NCBI RefSeq assembly: GCF_000531125.1
Contig: NZ_CBTK010000071.1
Coordinates: 1-42,366, forward strand
DNA length: 42,366 bases
From: Candidatus Contendobacter odensis Run_B_J11
GTDB taxonomy: Bacteria; Pseudomonadota; Gammaproteobacteria; Competibacterales; Competibacteraceae
Direction: 5' to 3'
Shown: positions 18,505-26,740 of the stretch, in pieces
Layout: every line of letters begins with the position of its first letter
Numbering within the stretch: position 1 is the stretch's first letter
The notes under the pieces: model-generated
Told to the model about the DNA's origin: nothing
What the model saw: only the letters and a program-made list of their open reading frames with translations
Databases searched by the model: none
Program-made: the position numbers and the translations under genes

Positions 18505-18647
18505 CCTCCTGTAAATTTTCCTGTGATCGGAACTGTGGGACAGACAGATAAAATAAACATCACCTATTGAAATCAATGAGTTGGATTCAGTCAACACCCT
18601 AGCCTGACGCTACCAACCCTCGCCATCACAGGAAAATTTACAGGACC
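18505..18647. mobile_element. 143-bp MITE-like element with terminal inverted repeats
   Basis: The ends are inverted repeats: TCCTGTAAATTTTCCTGTGA at 18507-18526 and its exact complement at 18625-18644. Similarity extends a few bases each way, giving about 26-bp termini with scattered mismatches. AATTTATT is duplicated on both sides. The interior (~90 bp) has no coding potential. Non-coding body, long terminal repeats and a clean target duplication define a miniature inverted-repeat transposable element moved by a transposase encoded elsewhere. An 8-bp duplication is seen in several IS families (for example ISL3, IS1595, IS66, IS256); I cannot choose between them. Confidence 0.88.
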
Positions 18648-18655
18648 AATTTATT
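18648..18655. repeat. Target-site duplication of the MITE, right copy (AATTTATT)
   Basis: Exact copy of the octamer at 18497-18504. Confidence 0.9.
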
Positions 18656-19171
18656 TCTTATCTGTCAGAAAATTACAGCTACCAACAAGGAAATTCTGCG
18701 TCTGGAATTGATATTCCAGGTCTTGAGATTGATATAAAAGTTACCAGCATTAAACAGCCACAATCTTCTTGTCCTTTCAAATCTGCATCTCAAAAAGTGT
18801 TTGGATTAGGATACCACTTGTTGATATTCGTATATGATAAGTTTGACGATCATGAGAAAAAGACGGGCAGATTGAATATGCAGCACACGATATTTGTTGA
18901 AAAAGAACGCACTGCCGATTTTCAGACCACTAAAGGTTTGTTAGAAATTTTGGAGAGAGAAGGTAATAAAGATGATGTTGTCGCATTTATAACCGAAAGA
19001 AATCTTCCTGTAGATGAAATTGGTGCTGATCAACTTGCTGAACGTATTCTGGAGTCTCCACTACTTCAAGGTTATTTAACAATTTCAAATGCTCTACAAT
19101 GGAGGCTTCAATATGGTCGCGTTATTCAACAGGCAGGTGTCGTTACAGGCATCATAAGGGTTCGATAAATA

Positions 19172-20746
19172 ATGGCGAAGAAATCGATTGATAAATGGCA
19201 GTTTGGTGATTTTCAAACCCCTGAAAATCTTGCTAAAGAAGTGATTGAAACGCTTAAGAGGAATCATGCTATCCAACCCGATGTAATCATCGAACCTAGC
19301 TGTGGAAAAGGTGCCTTTATCCGCGCCGCCGCCTGTGGTTTTAGTGGATCAAAAATCTTAGGATTTGATATTAACGATCAATATGTAGCTGAGGCTAACT
19401 CTTCGGTAAACGGATTTTTTAGCTCAAATGAAATTCAAATCAATCAGTCAGATTTTTTTGATACCAATTGGGAATATCTTATTAAGAATTTGCCAGGTTA
19501 TATTCTGATTCTTGGTAACCCTCCTTGGGTAACAAGCAGTGAACTAGGTTTGCTCAACAGCAAAAATCTTCCTGCAAAATCTAACTTTCAGAATCGCCGG
19601 GGAATTGAAGCAATAACCGGATTGGGTAACTTTGATATTTCGGAGTGGATGTTGCTCAGATATGTTGATTGGCTATCAAATAGGCAGGGCATGATAGCCA
19701 TATTATGTAAATACTCTGTTGCTAGGAAAGTAATGCGCCAAATTAGGCAGGGCCGCGTAACCCAATTTTCAGGCTATATATATCTTATTGATGCTAAAAT
19801 TCATTTTGGCGCGTCGGTCGATGCATGTCTTTTTGTCCTAACTGTTGATATAAAACATTCAGGGTATGAAGTTTATGAACGGCTTGATTTAAAACAGGCT
19901 TCATACGTTATTGATGATAGAGATGGTTTTATTGTTAAAAATGTAGACGCCTACGAAAAGTGGAAACATCTAGTAGGACAAGATCCACACTATATCTGGC
20001 GGTCAGGAGCAAAGCACGATTGTTCAGATGTGATGGAGTTAGAACTGGTAGGTAACTACTTGCGAAACGGGCTTGGCGAACTTGTCGATTTGGAGAGCAA
20101 TTATTTATATCCGCTGTTAAAAAGTTCTGATATTGGAAACAGGCGGGTTAAATTAAATCGAAGAATGGTTTTGATGACTCAAAAATCTGTGGGAGAAGAT
20201 ACAAGTTCTATCTCGGAAAATGCACCAAAAACGTGGCGGTATCTCTCTGAACACAGTAGTTACTTGGAAAAAAGAGCAAGTTCTATCTACAAAAATAAGC
20301 CACCCTTCTCAGTTTTTGGTGTTGGAGAATATACATTTACAGAATGGAAGATCGCTATTTCAGGGTTGTATAAGAAACTGAATTTTGTGGTTGTAGGCCC
20401 AATAAATGATCGTCCAGTAGTATTCGATGATACAGTTTATTTTTTGTCTTTTTATAGCGCAGAAGAAGCAGAGTTTATATATAAACTTGTCTCTTCAAAA
20501 CCTGCATCTGAATTACTTGAATCAATGATTTTCTGGGATGAAAAGAGACCCATTACCTCCGAGATATTGAGGAGGTTATCATTCAAGGCTTTAGCCCAAG
20601 AGCTTGCTATTGAAGAACAGTATTTCCATTGGATTCAAGCAATATCGAAATCCAGTCAGGGCCAGTTAAAACTAAGAATAGCAGAACGCAATTTGGCGTA
20701 TCTTGCACGGCAGAAGGATGACGTTAAAAAAGCGGGCTGCATTTGA
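19172..20746 (+). CDS. Type II N6-adenine DNA methyltransferase
   Basis: A 524-residue SAM-dependent adenine methyltransferase. Motif order: X-like FGDFQTP (11-17), motif I IIEPSCGKGAF (39-49) for SAM binding, acidic Asp66 in GFDIND, QSDFFD (92-97), then the catalytic NPPW at 116-119. N-terminal motif X followed by I and IV indicates a gamma-type enzyme. The C-terminal ~300 residues probably form the target-recognition region. The frame appears full length. The gene begins three bases after the endonuclease stop with AAGGG at 19156-19160, so it was probably co-translated with it. With the endonuclease broken it acts, if expressed, as a solitary methyltransferase. Base composition differs from the flanking gsp genes. 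Confidence 0.88.
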   Translation: MAKKSIDKWQFGDFQTPENLAKEVIETLKRNHAIQPDVIIEPSCGKGAFIRAAACGFSGSKILGFDINDQYVAEANSSVNGFFSSNEIQINQSDFFDTNWEYLIKNLPGYILILGNPPWVTSSELGLLNSKNLPAKSNFQNRRGIEAITGLGNFDISEWMLLRYVDWLSNRQGMIAILCKYSVARKVMRQIRQGRVTQFSGYIYLIDAKIHFGASVDACLFVLTVDIKHSGYEVYERLDLKQASYVIDDRDGFIVKNVDAYEKWKHLVGQDPHYIWRSGAKHDCSDVMELELVGNYLRNGLGELVDLESNYLYPLLKSSDIGNRRVKLNRRMVLMTQKSVGEDTSSISENAPKTWRYLSEHSSYLEKRASSIYKNKPPFSVFGVGEYTFTEWKIAISGLYKKLNFVVVGPINDRPVVFDDTVYFLSFYSAEEAEFIYKLVSSKPASELLESMIFWDEKRPITSEILRRLSFKALAQELAIEEQYFHWIQAISKSSQGQLKLRIAERNLAYLARQKDDVKKAGCI

Positions 20747-20782
20747 AGTCTTTCCATCCTTTCCTACTCGATTTCCATCGCC

Positions 20783-22000
20783 ATGCCTGCCTTTCAATAC
20801 GCCGCACTTGATGATCGGGGTCGCCAGCGCAAGGGGCTGATTGAGGCGGATACGCCGCGCCTGGCCCGTCAAGCATTGCGCGAACGTGGCCTGAACCCGC
20901 TGGGGGTCGAAGAAGTCGCCAGCCAGGAGCGGCGGCGTGGCCGGCAGTGGTGGAGCGGACAGGTGCGGATCAGCGCCACCGACCTGGCGCTGATCACCCG
21001 GCAAATGGCGACCCTGGTTGGTTCCGGCCTGCCGCTGGAAGAGTCGTTGGGTGCAGTGGCGCGTCAGGCTGAGCGGGCGCGATTGAGCGGTCTGTTGCTG
21101 GCGGTGCGCACCCGGGTGCTGGAAGGCCACACCCTGGCCACCGCGCTGGGCGATTTTCCGCAAGTGTTCCCGGAACTGTACCGGGCGACGGTGGCCGCCG
21201 GCGAACAGTCCGGCCATCTGGAAGTGGTATTCGAGCGGCTGGCCGATTACACCGAGGCCCGCCAGCAAATGCGCCAAAAAGTCGGGCTGGCGCTGTTCTA
21301 TCCCTTGCTGTTGACCACCGTTGCCGTCCTGATCGTCGCTGGCCTGCTGACCTATGTGGTGCCGCAAGTGGTTCAAGTCTTCAGCAGCCTCAACCAGCAA
21401 TTGCCCGCCCTGACCCGTGGCCTGATCGCGGTCAGCGATTTTCTGCGTCAATCCGGTTGGCTGGTGCTGGCGGCGCTGGCAGCGGGCACCGCCAGTTGGG
21501 TGTACGCTCTGCGCCGGATCGGATTCCGGCGGCGGGTGCATCAAGTGTTACTGCTCATGCCGCTGCTGGCGCGCCTGATCCGCGGCGCCAATACCGCCCG
21601 CTTCGCCCGCACCTTCAGCATCCTGATGGCCAGTGGCGTGCCGGTACTGGAAGCGATGCGGATTTCCGCCCAGGTGCTGAGCAATCTGCCGATGCGGGAA
21701 GCGGTGGAGCAGGCGGCGCTGCGGGTCAAGGAAGGCGCCAGTCTGTACAAGGCGGTCAGCGCCAGTGGCTATTTTCCGCCGATGACGGTGCAACTGATTG
21801 CCAGTGGCGAGGCCAGTGGCCGGTTGGAGAACATGCTGGAACGGGCGGCGGTGCAGCAGGAGCGCGAGACCGAAACCCTGATCGCGGCGCTGCTGGGCAT
21901 TTTTGAGCCGATGCTGATCCTGGTGATGGGCGGGGTGGTGCTGGTGATCGTGCTGGCGATCCTGCTGCCGATCTTCGATCTCAATCAACTGGTGCGCTGA
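20783..22000 (+). CDS. gspF: Type II secretion system inner-membrane protein GspF
   Basis: A 405-residue polytopic platform protein of the secretion machine. It has two homologous cytoplasmic domains (about 60-170 and 265-375) and hydrophobic segments near 170-195, 220-242 and 375-400 (MLILVMGGVVLVIVLAILL). The N-terminus MPAFQYAALDDRGR is typical. There is no recognisable Shine-Dalgarno before the ATG, which fits a gene once translationally coupled to gspE and now separated from it by the restriction-modification island. No gspG-N genes follow; the next gene is convergent and overlaps its end by 16 bases. Confidence 0.93.
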   Translation: MPAFQYAALDDRGRQRKGLIEADTPRLARQALRERGLNPLGVEEVASQERRRGRQWWSGQVRISATDLALITRQMATLVGSGLPLEESLGAVARQAERARLSGLLLAVRTRVLEGHTLATALGDFPQVFPELYRATVAAGEQSGHLEVVFERLADYTEARQQMRQKVGLALFYPLLLTTVAVLIVAGLLTYVVPQVVQVFSSLNQQLPALTRGLIAVSDFLRQSGWLVLAALAAGTASWVYALRRIGFRRRVHQVLLLMPLLARLIRGANTARFARTFSILMASGVPVLEAMRISAQVLSNLPMREAVEQAALRVKEGASLYKAVSASGYFPPMTVQLIASGEASGRLENMLERAAVQQERETETLIAALLGIFEPMLILVMGGVVLVIVLAILLPIFDLNQLVR

Positions 22001-22464
22001 GCCGCCGCTCGCAAGGCTATGTCGTCAAACAGGTAGGCGCGAGCGAAACCACCGACGAAGCGCACTCGCGCCGGCGTCAGCCGTAGCAGCAGAAAATCAC
22101 CGAACTCGAAGCGCGGGGGCGAATCAGGCAAATGCTCCTGGTAGCGCCGTGAGGTTGCCCGGTAGTCCGCGCTGTCCTTGGCGATGATCTCGACCCGGCC
22201 ATGAATCATCACCCGTGCCAGCGTTTGCGGATCTTCATCGTCCCGCTCTGGTTCGCTGATGGCCAATCCGGCGCGTGAGTCGGCCAGCAGGTTGCGGGTG
22301 TGCGCGGACAAGGTGCTGAGATGCAGCAGAAAACCGCTGAAATCGGCCTCCGGGACATAGGCGACCCAGGAGGCTTCCGGCCCATCGGGGCCGCGCGTGG
22401 CCAGCGCCGCCCAGCGCCGGCTGCGAATGAGGTCCACCATCAATTGCTGTTCCTGAATATTCAT
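21985..22464 (-). CDS. Pyridoxamine 5'-phosphate oxidase-like (HugZ-type) protein
   Basis: A 159-residue split-barrel flavin-binding protein. The N-terminal half (RWAALATRGPDGPEASWVAYVPEADFSGFLLHLSTLSAHTRNL) is typical of the PNPOx-like family that includes HugZ heme-degrading enzymes and general FMN proteins. It probably binds FMN or heme in the cytoplasm. HugZ proteins usually carry an extra C-terminal domain, missing at this length, so a heme role is not established. It is 44 bases downstream of iscS on the same strand, where iscU would be expected. Confidence 0.7.
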   Translation of the reverse strand: MNIQEQQLMVDLIRSRRWAALATRGPDGPEASWVAYVPEADFSGFLLHLSTLSAHTRNLLADSRAGLAISEPERDDEDPQTLARVMIHGRVEIIAKDSADYRATSRRYQEHLPDSPPRFEFGDFLLLRLTPARVRFVGGFARAYLFDDIALRAAAQRTS

Positions 22465-22508
22465 CGATCCTGTTCCTCAACACAGTCACGGGTTGAACGG
22501 CGCGCAGC

Positions 22509-23729
22509 TTATGGCACTGCCGCCCAGTCTACCACGCGCTGGTCCAGTCCCCGCTGGCGCAGTTCCCATAATGGCGATAGCTTCCGAAGCCGATGGATTG
22601 CCGCGCTCACCCTCTGAGCGGTGTATTCAATCTCCTCCGCCGTGGTGAAACGGCCCAGACTGAAGCGCACCGCACCACGCGCCCGAACTGCATCACAGCC
22701 CATCGCCCGTAGCACATGCGAAGGTTCGTTGCCGGCGGAGGTACAGGCGGAACCGGTAGAAACCGCGATCTCTGGAATCGCCGTAAGCAATGCTTCGGCG
22801 GCGATGCCGGTGAAACTGAGGTTGAGAATACCCGCCACGTTGTCGTCGGGATGGCCGTTCAATAGCACATCGCCCAATGCCGCCAAGGCGTACCAAAGCC
22901 GGTCGCGCAAGGCTCGGATTCGAGCTTGTTCAACCGCCATGTTCTCGCTCGCGATGCGGCAGGCTTTACCCATGGCAACGATCTGATGGGTGGGCAAGGT
23001 GCCAGCGCGTAAACCCCGCTCCTGACCGCCGCCGTACAGCAGTGGCTCCAACCGTACCCGGTGAGGACGCTGGCGGACATACAGTGCGCCGATCCCCTTG
23101 GGTCCATACAGTTTGTGGGCGCTCAGGCTCAGCAGATCCACCGGCAGCGTTTGCAGATCGAGCGGCAGTTTGCCCGCGCTCTGGGCGGCATCTACATGCA
23201 ACAGGATGCCGCGCTGGCGGGTGATCTGGCCGATGGTGGCAATATCTTGCACCACACCGGTTTCGTTGTTGACGTGCATCAGCGATACCAGCACGGTATC
23301 TGGACGCAGCGCTGCTGCCACTCGATCCGGCGGAATCAGTCCATTCGGGTCCGGGTCCAGATAGGCGATGACGCAACCGTCCCGTTCCAGCCGCCGACAC
23401 ACATCCAGCACCGCTTTATGTTCGGTTTTGCTGGTGATCAGATGCCGGCCTTGGTGGGCGCAGATACGCAGAGCGCCTTGCAGAGCCAGGTTATTGGCTT
23501 CAGTGGCGCCAGAGGTCCAGATTATTTCGTGGGGATCAGCGTTCAGCAGGGTGGCAACCCGCACCCGGGCGGCTTCAACCGCCCGGGCTGCTGCTTGACC
23601 GAAAGGATGGGTAGCCGAGGAGGGATTGCCGAAAACTCCGCCCCGGCTCAGATGCTGGATCAGGAGATGCGCGACCTGGGGATCAACCGGCGTGGTCGCC
23701 GCATAATCCAGATAGATCGGCAAATCCAT
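22509..23729 (-). CDS. iscS: Cysteine desulfurase IscS
   Basis: A 406-residue PLP enzyme taking sulfur from cysteine for Fe-S cluster and tRNA thiolation pathways. Numbering matches E. coli IscS: His104 (KTEHKAV), Asp180 (HVDAAQ), PLP-lysine Lys206 (SAHKLYGPKG) and active-site cysteine Cys329 in STGSACTSAG. The C-terminal SPLWELRQRGLDQ is IscS-specific and not NifS-like. It is 30 bases downstream of iscR. iscU, iscA, hscBA and fdx do not follow. Confidence 0.94.
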   Translation of the reverse strand: MDLPIYLDYAATTPVDPQVAHLLIQHLSRGGVFGNPSSATHPFGQAAARAVEAARVRVATLLNADPHEIIWTSGATEANNLALQGALRICAHQGRHLITSKTEHKAVLDVCRRLERDGCVIAYLDPDPNGLIPPDRVAAALRPDTVLVSLMHVNNETGVVQDIATIGQITRQRGILLHVDAAQSAGKLPLDLQTLPVDLLSLSAHKLYGPKGIGALYVRQRPHRVRLEPLLYGGGQERGLRAGTLPTHQIVAMGKACRIASENMAVEQARIRALRDRLWYALAALGDVLLNGHPDDNVAGILNLSFTGIAAEALLTAIPEIAVSTGSACTSAGNEPSHVLRAMGCDAVRARGAVRFSLGRFTTAEEIEYTAQRVSAAIHRLRKLSPLWELRQRGLDQRVVDWAAVP

Positions 23730-23759
23730 CGGGTAACGAGTGAGCCGTTCCGGCTGTGG

Positions 23760-24242
23760 TTACATCATGGCCGGTGCGATAAAGCGCTCGGAAGAGCGGT
23801 CGCGCCGCCGGCTGTTCTGATGGCGCACAATATCACCGGTTGTTGGGCGTTCGACGAACTGCGCCAGCGTGATCCCTTCCAGGAAGGAAAATATCTGCCG
23901 GCTGAGGTCAGTCCACAGCTCATGAGTCAAACAGCGCCGACCGTTTTGGCAGTTCTCATTGCCACAACAGCGGGTCGCATCCAGCCGTTCGTCGACCGCG
24001 CTGATGATGTCGGCAACCGTAACCTGATCCGGCGTGCGCGCCAACCGGTAACCACCGCCTGGCCCGCGTACCCCTTCCACCAGCGTGCGCTTGCGTAGTT
24101 TGGCGAACAACTGTTCCAGATAGGACAGTGAAATACCTTGGCACTGGGAAATCTCGGCCAGCGTCACTGGGCCATACTTGTCGTGAATCGCTAAATGCAT
24201 CATCGCAGTGACCGCATAGCGGCCTTTCGTCGAAAGTTTCAT
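23760..24242 (-). CDS. iscR: Fe-S cluster-sensing repressor IscR
   Basis: A 160-residue Rrf2-family regulator. A winged helix covers the first ~65 residues (MKLSTKGRYAVTAMMHLA; GPGGGYRLAR). The [2Fe-2S] ligands Cys92, Cys98, Cys104 and His107 (RCCGNENCQNGRRCLTH) are at exactly the E. coli positions. With a cluster bound it represses its own operon. A plausible type 1 operator overlaps the upstream promoter. It is the first gene of iscR-iscS-PNPOx-like. Confidence 0.94.
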   Translation of the reverse strand: MKLSTKGRYAVTAMMHLAIHDKYGPVTLAEISQCQGISLSYLEQLFAKLRKRTLVEGVRGPGGGYRLARTPDQVTVADIISAVDERLDATRCCGNENCQNGRRCLTHELWTDLSRQIFSFLEGITLAQFVERPTTGDIVRHQNSRRRDRSSERFIAPAMM

Positions 24243-24304
24243 TGTCAGTGACCCCGCTGAGTGGTGTATTGAAAAAAGGTAATTCCTGAGTATTAAGTAG
24301 GGAA

Positions 24305-24333
24305 ACTATATTAACCTATTAGATTAGTCAACT
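24305..24333 (-). promoter_or_regulatory. iscR promoter with overlapping IscR type 1-like site
   Basis: On the minus strand TTGACT (24331-24326) and TATAGT (24310-24305) form -35 and -10 boxes 15 bases apart. The stretch TTGACTAATCTAATAGG resembles the IscR type 1 operator (TTGACTAAWTTACTCGG in other gammaproteobacteria), so cluster-loaded IscR would block RNA polymerase. The second half-site is weaker than the first. Confidence 0.55.
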
Positions 24334-24399
24334 AATTTTGGCGAACAATATCTGCATAATTTCGCGAATTTCCGGGGATATTCCGGCTGATCCGGCAGC

Positions 24400-24870
24400 T
24401 TACTCAGCGAAATAGTGGCCTTGCCGCAGACAGTAAGTGAGCCACTTATAGAGGAAGCGGTTGCTTCGCCAGCGGGCAAAGAGCGAGGCGCTATGGGTCG
24501 GATGGCAGCCGAAAAGGTCAGCGGCAAAGGTGGGCGGGTGGCGCGGCTGAGCTGCCAGCACCTCGGCCACTCGGGCATCATGATATACCCGAATCCGCAG
24601 ATTCGGCTCGGCGATGACCGAACCATCGTCCTGGTCAAACTGGTAGCTCAGGAGCAGTTCGCTGGTATAGCGACAGCGATCAATAACTCGCAGGTGCAGA
24701 TCCAGTCCGCCACAGATCCGTGATACGCGAGCAGTCTGTACTGAGGGCATGACAGGTAGTAGGCGACGCAGATTAATGTAGTTGCGTTCGTATAAGTCCA
24801 TCAGTGCTGCAAAAGTACCGGGGGTATCGTGCTGGATCAGCCCGGTGTGGGAAGGGCGGATCAGAATCAT
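24400..24870 (-). CDS. yqiB: DUF1249 family protein (YqiB-like)
   Basis: A 156-residue conserved protein of unknown function in the family of E. coli YqiB. Its N-terminus reads FAALMDLYERNYINLRRLLP, and the middle shows the conserved YTSELLLSYQFD and NLRIRVYHDARVAEVL. The ATG at 24870 overlaps the lpxH stop (ATGA), so it is the last gene of the ppiA-ppiB-lpxH operon. A longer upstream start would lie inside lpxH and is unlikely. In E. coli yqiB also neighbours a metallophosphoesterase gene (cpdA). Confidence 0.78.
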   Translation of the reverse strand: MILIRPSHTGLIQHDTPGTFAALMDLYERNYINLRRLLPVMPSVQTARVSRICGGLDLHLRVIDRCRYTSELLLSYQFDQDDGSVIAEPNLRIRVYHDARVAEVLAAQPRHPPTFAADLFGCHPTHSASLFARWRSNRFLYKWLTYCLRQGHYFAE

Positions 24871-25607
24871 TGCTGCGCGACGCTGGACGAGGACAGGGAT
24901 TCCAGCCGCCAGCCTGCCGCATCGCAATACAGGACACTGCCTTGCTGATGCCAATCGCCCAATACCGCCCGTCGCGCCGGATGGCCGTCAAGGCTCCAGT
25001 TGTGAATGGCTGGCCGGTGGGTATGGCCGTGAATCAGGCGATGAACCCGGTGGGTGCGCATCACCCGATCAACCTCAGCTACGTTGACGTCGGTGATGTC
25101 AGCCGCTTTTTGCTGGAGAGCCTGCTGGCTGGTTTCCCGCAACTGGCCGGCCAGCGCCCGCCGTTGTTCCAGAGGCAAAGCCAGGGTTCGCGCCTGCCAG
25201 GCCGGGGTGCGGACTTGAGCGCGAAATGCCTGATATTCCATATCGTCAGTGCAGAGGGTATCGCCGTGCAGCAGCAGCACCCGCTCGCCCGCCAGTTCGA
25301 TGGTTACGCTTTCCGGCAACAGTTGGACGCCGCTGGCGGCAGCGAACCGCTCGCCAATTAGGAAATCACGGTTACCATGCAAAAAATAGGTGGGAATGCC
25401 GTGGTCGGTAAGCGCCCGCAGGGCTTTCATGACGGTCCGACCCAATTCTGTATCGTCGTCATCGCCGATCCACGCCTCGAACAGATCGCCCAGGATGTAC
25501 AAAGCCTTGGCTCGCCGCCCCCGCTGCTCCAGAAAATCCAGCAGTAAAGCGGTGATGGCGGGGCGAGCCGGATCGAGGTGCAGATCCGAGATGAACAAGG
25601 TGGTCAT
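24867..25607 (-). CDS. lpxH: UDP-2,3-diacylglucosamine diphosphatase LpxH
   Basis: A 246-residue peripheral membrane hydrolase making lipid X, an early step of lipid A synthesis. Metallophosphoesterase metal ligands are seen at Asp8 and His10 (SDLHLD), Asp41 (GDLFEAW), Asn79 (HGNRD), His114 (LLHGDTL) and the GHTHRP motif near 194-199. Length and motifs match gammaproteobacterial LpxH. The ppiB stop lies seven bases upstream, the arrangement known from E. coli. Confidence 0.94.
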   Translation of the reverse strand: MTTLFISDLHLDPARPAITALLLDFLEQRGRRAKALYILGDLFEAWIGDDDDTELGRTVMKALRALTDHGIPTYFLHGNRDFLIGERFAAASGVQLLPESVTIELAGERVLLLHGDTLCTDDMEYQAFRAQVRTPAWQARTLALPLEQRRALAGQLRETSQQALQQKAADITDVNVAEVDRVMRTHRVHRLIHGHTHRPAIHNWSLDGHPARRAVLGDWHQQGSVLYCDAAGWRLESLSSSSVAQQ

Positions 25608-25613
25608 TGCTGC

Positions 25614-26123
25614 TTATTCACCCACAACTTCGACTTTTTCAATGATCACGTCAGCATCCGGCACGTCCTGATGACCGCGCCGGCTGGTGGTAGCGACGCC
25701 GGCGATGGCGTTGACTACATCCATGCCCTCGACCACTCGGCCAAATACGCAATAGCCCCAACCCTGGCTGTTCGGCGCTTTGTGATCGAGAAAGTCATTG
25801 TCCTTGAGGTTGATAAAAAACTGCGAGCTGGCCGAGTGAGGTTCGGAGGTGCGTGCCATAGCGACCGTGCCGGTCTGGTTTTTTAGCCCATTTTCAGCCT
25901 CGTTGCGAATGGCGGCGCGAGTTGTTTTCGGGTTCATCCCCGCTTCGAGACCACCGCCCTGAATCATAAAGCTGGGGATCACCCGATGAAACAAGGTGCC
26001 CTCATAAAACCCCTCCTTGGCGTACTGGAGAAAGTTGGCGGCGGTAGCCGGGGCGTGGTCAACGTCAAGTTCAATCCCGATAACGCCTAGATTGGTATGC
26101 AGATGGATCATGAGCGTACTCAT
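25614..26123 (-). CDS. ppiB: Cytoplasmic peptidyl-prolyl isomerase B (cyclophilin)
   Basis: A 169-residue cyclophilin without a signal peptide, catalysing proline cis-trans isomerisation in the cytoplasm. Core motifs are [33 protein letters not shown] and GYCVFGRV. The start overlaps the ppiA stop (ATGA); an internal ATG at 26111 gives a more usual N-terminus (MIHLHTNLG), so the first four residues are uncertain. It is about half identical by eye to the preceding periplasmic paralogue. Confidence 0.93.
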   Translation of the reverse strand: MSTLMIHLHTNLGVIGIELDVDHAPATAANFLQYAKEGFYEGTLFHRVIPSFMIQGGGLEAGMNPKTTRAAIRNEAENGLKNQTGTVAMARTSEPHSASSQFFINLKDNDFLDHKAPNSQGWGYCVFGRVVEGMDVVNAIAGVATTSRRGHQDVPDADVIIEKVEVVGE

Positions 26124-26740
26124 TTTTGAGGGGTGGGTTCGCCGACGCTGGGCGCTGCCAGGGTCGGGGCCGGGAGAACAGTAACCGCAGTGATGACGAC
26201 CGGGGTGGTCGGTACGTCGGAGAACCGTCCGCTTGGGCCACCATTACCAGTGGGAGTCTGGCGGATTTTGTCCACCACCTCCATGCCACTGATCACCTTG
26301 CCAAATACGGCATAACCCCAACCCTGCGGGGTAGGCGAGCGGTGATCCAGGTTGGGGTTGTCCTGGACGCTGATGAAGAACTGGGCGGTGGCAGAGTTGG
26401 GATCGCTGGTGCGGGCCATGGCAACGCTGCCACGCAAGTTCTTGAGGCCGTTATCGGCCTCGTTGGCAACCGGGGCGCGGGTCGGCTTTTGCTGGAAATC
26501 GGTGCTGAAGCCACCGCCCTGGATCATGAAACTGTCAATAACCCGGTGAAAGATCGTGCCGTTGTAAAAACCTTCACGGGCATAGCCGAGAAAGTTTTCC
26601 ACGGTTTTTGGAGCCTTGTCATCGGCTAATTCCAGGGTGATCGGACCAAGGCTGGTATCCAGCCGAACTTGGGAGCCGGCCAAGGCGATGGAGCAGGCCA
26701 GGCTGAGAGCAGTGGCGAGTAACAGGGATATTTTGCGCAT
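26120..26740 (-). CDS. ppiA: Periplasmic peptidyl-prolyl isomerase A (cyclophilin)
   Basis: A 206-residue cyclophilin with a Sec signal peptide ([22 protein letters not shown], cleavage near residue 22), so it acts in the periplasm. The catalytic core is [35 protein letters not shown] and GYAVFGKV. A short Pro/Ala tail ends the protein. It is the first gene of the operon, divergent from gltX, and sits directly upstream of its cytoplasmic paralogue ppiB. Confidence 0.92.
   Translation of the reverse strand: MRKISLLLATALSLACSIALAGSQVRLDTSLGPITLELADDKAPKTVENFLGYAREGFYNGTIFHRVIDSFMIQGGGFSTDFQQKPTRAPVANEADNGLKNLRGSVAMARTSDPNSATAQFFISVQDNPNLDHRSPTPQGWGYAVFGKVISGMEVVDKIRQTPTGNGGPSGRFSDVPTTPVVITAVTVLPAPTLAAPSVGEPTPQK

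Larger units (their letters stand above)
18358..19168 (+). pseudogene. Type II restriction endonuclease gene, split by a miniature transposable element
   Basis: The first 49 codons (frame from GTG 18358, ending EHKFI) continue, after a 151-bp insertion, at TCT 18656 in another frame (SYLSENYSYQQGNSASGID...) and run to TAA 19166-19168. The joined product is 219 residues. GIDIPGLEIDIK (about 66-77) looks like a PD-(D/E)xK nuclease core (Asp68, then Asp75-x-Lys77), and QPQSSCPFKSASQKVFGLGYHLL is typical of uncharacterised type II endonucleases. The stop is three bases before the methyltransferase ATG. A GTG at 18364 or ATG at 18379 are alternative starts. As it stands, translation ends at the TGA at 18568-18570 inside the element, so no active enzyme is expected. 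Its recognition site is unknown. Confidence 0.82.
18225..20782 (+). mobile_element. AT-rich restriction-modification island between gspE and gspF
   Basis: The block from just after the gspE stop to just before the gspF ATG is visibly richer in A+T than the gsp genes on either side. It holds a disrupted endonuclease gene and an adenine methyltransferase gene, neither related to secretion. Such a block between two normally adjacent gsp genes indicates horizontal acquisition. No integrase, tRNA site or flanking direct repeat was found, so the mechanism and exact ends are unknown. The 134 bases before the endonuclease start hold no recognisable gene. Confidence 0.75.

Noticed and set aside
13649-22000. 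Treating gspCDEF as a type IV pilus cluster
   Set aside because: GspC with an HR and PDZ architecture and the ATGA-coupled gspC-D-E order are specific to type II secretion.
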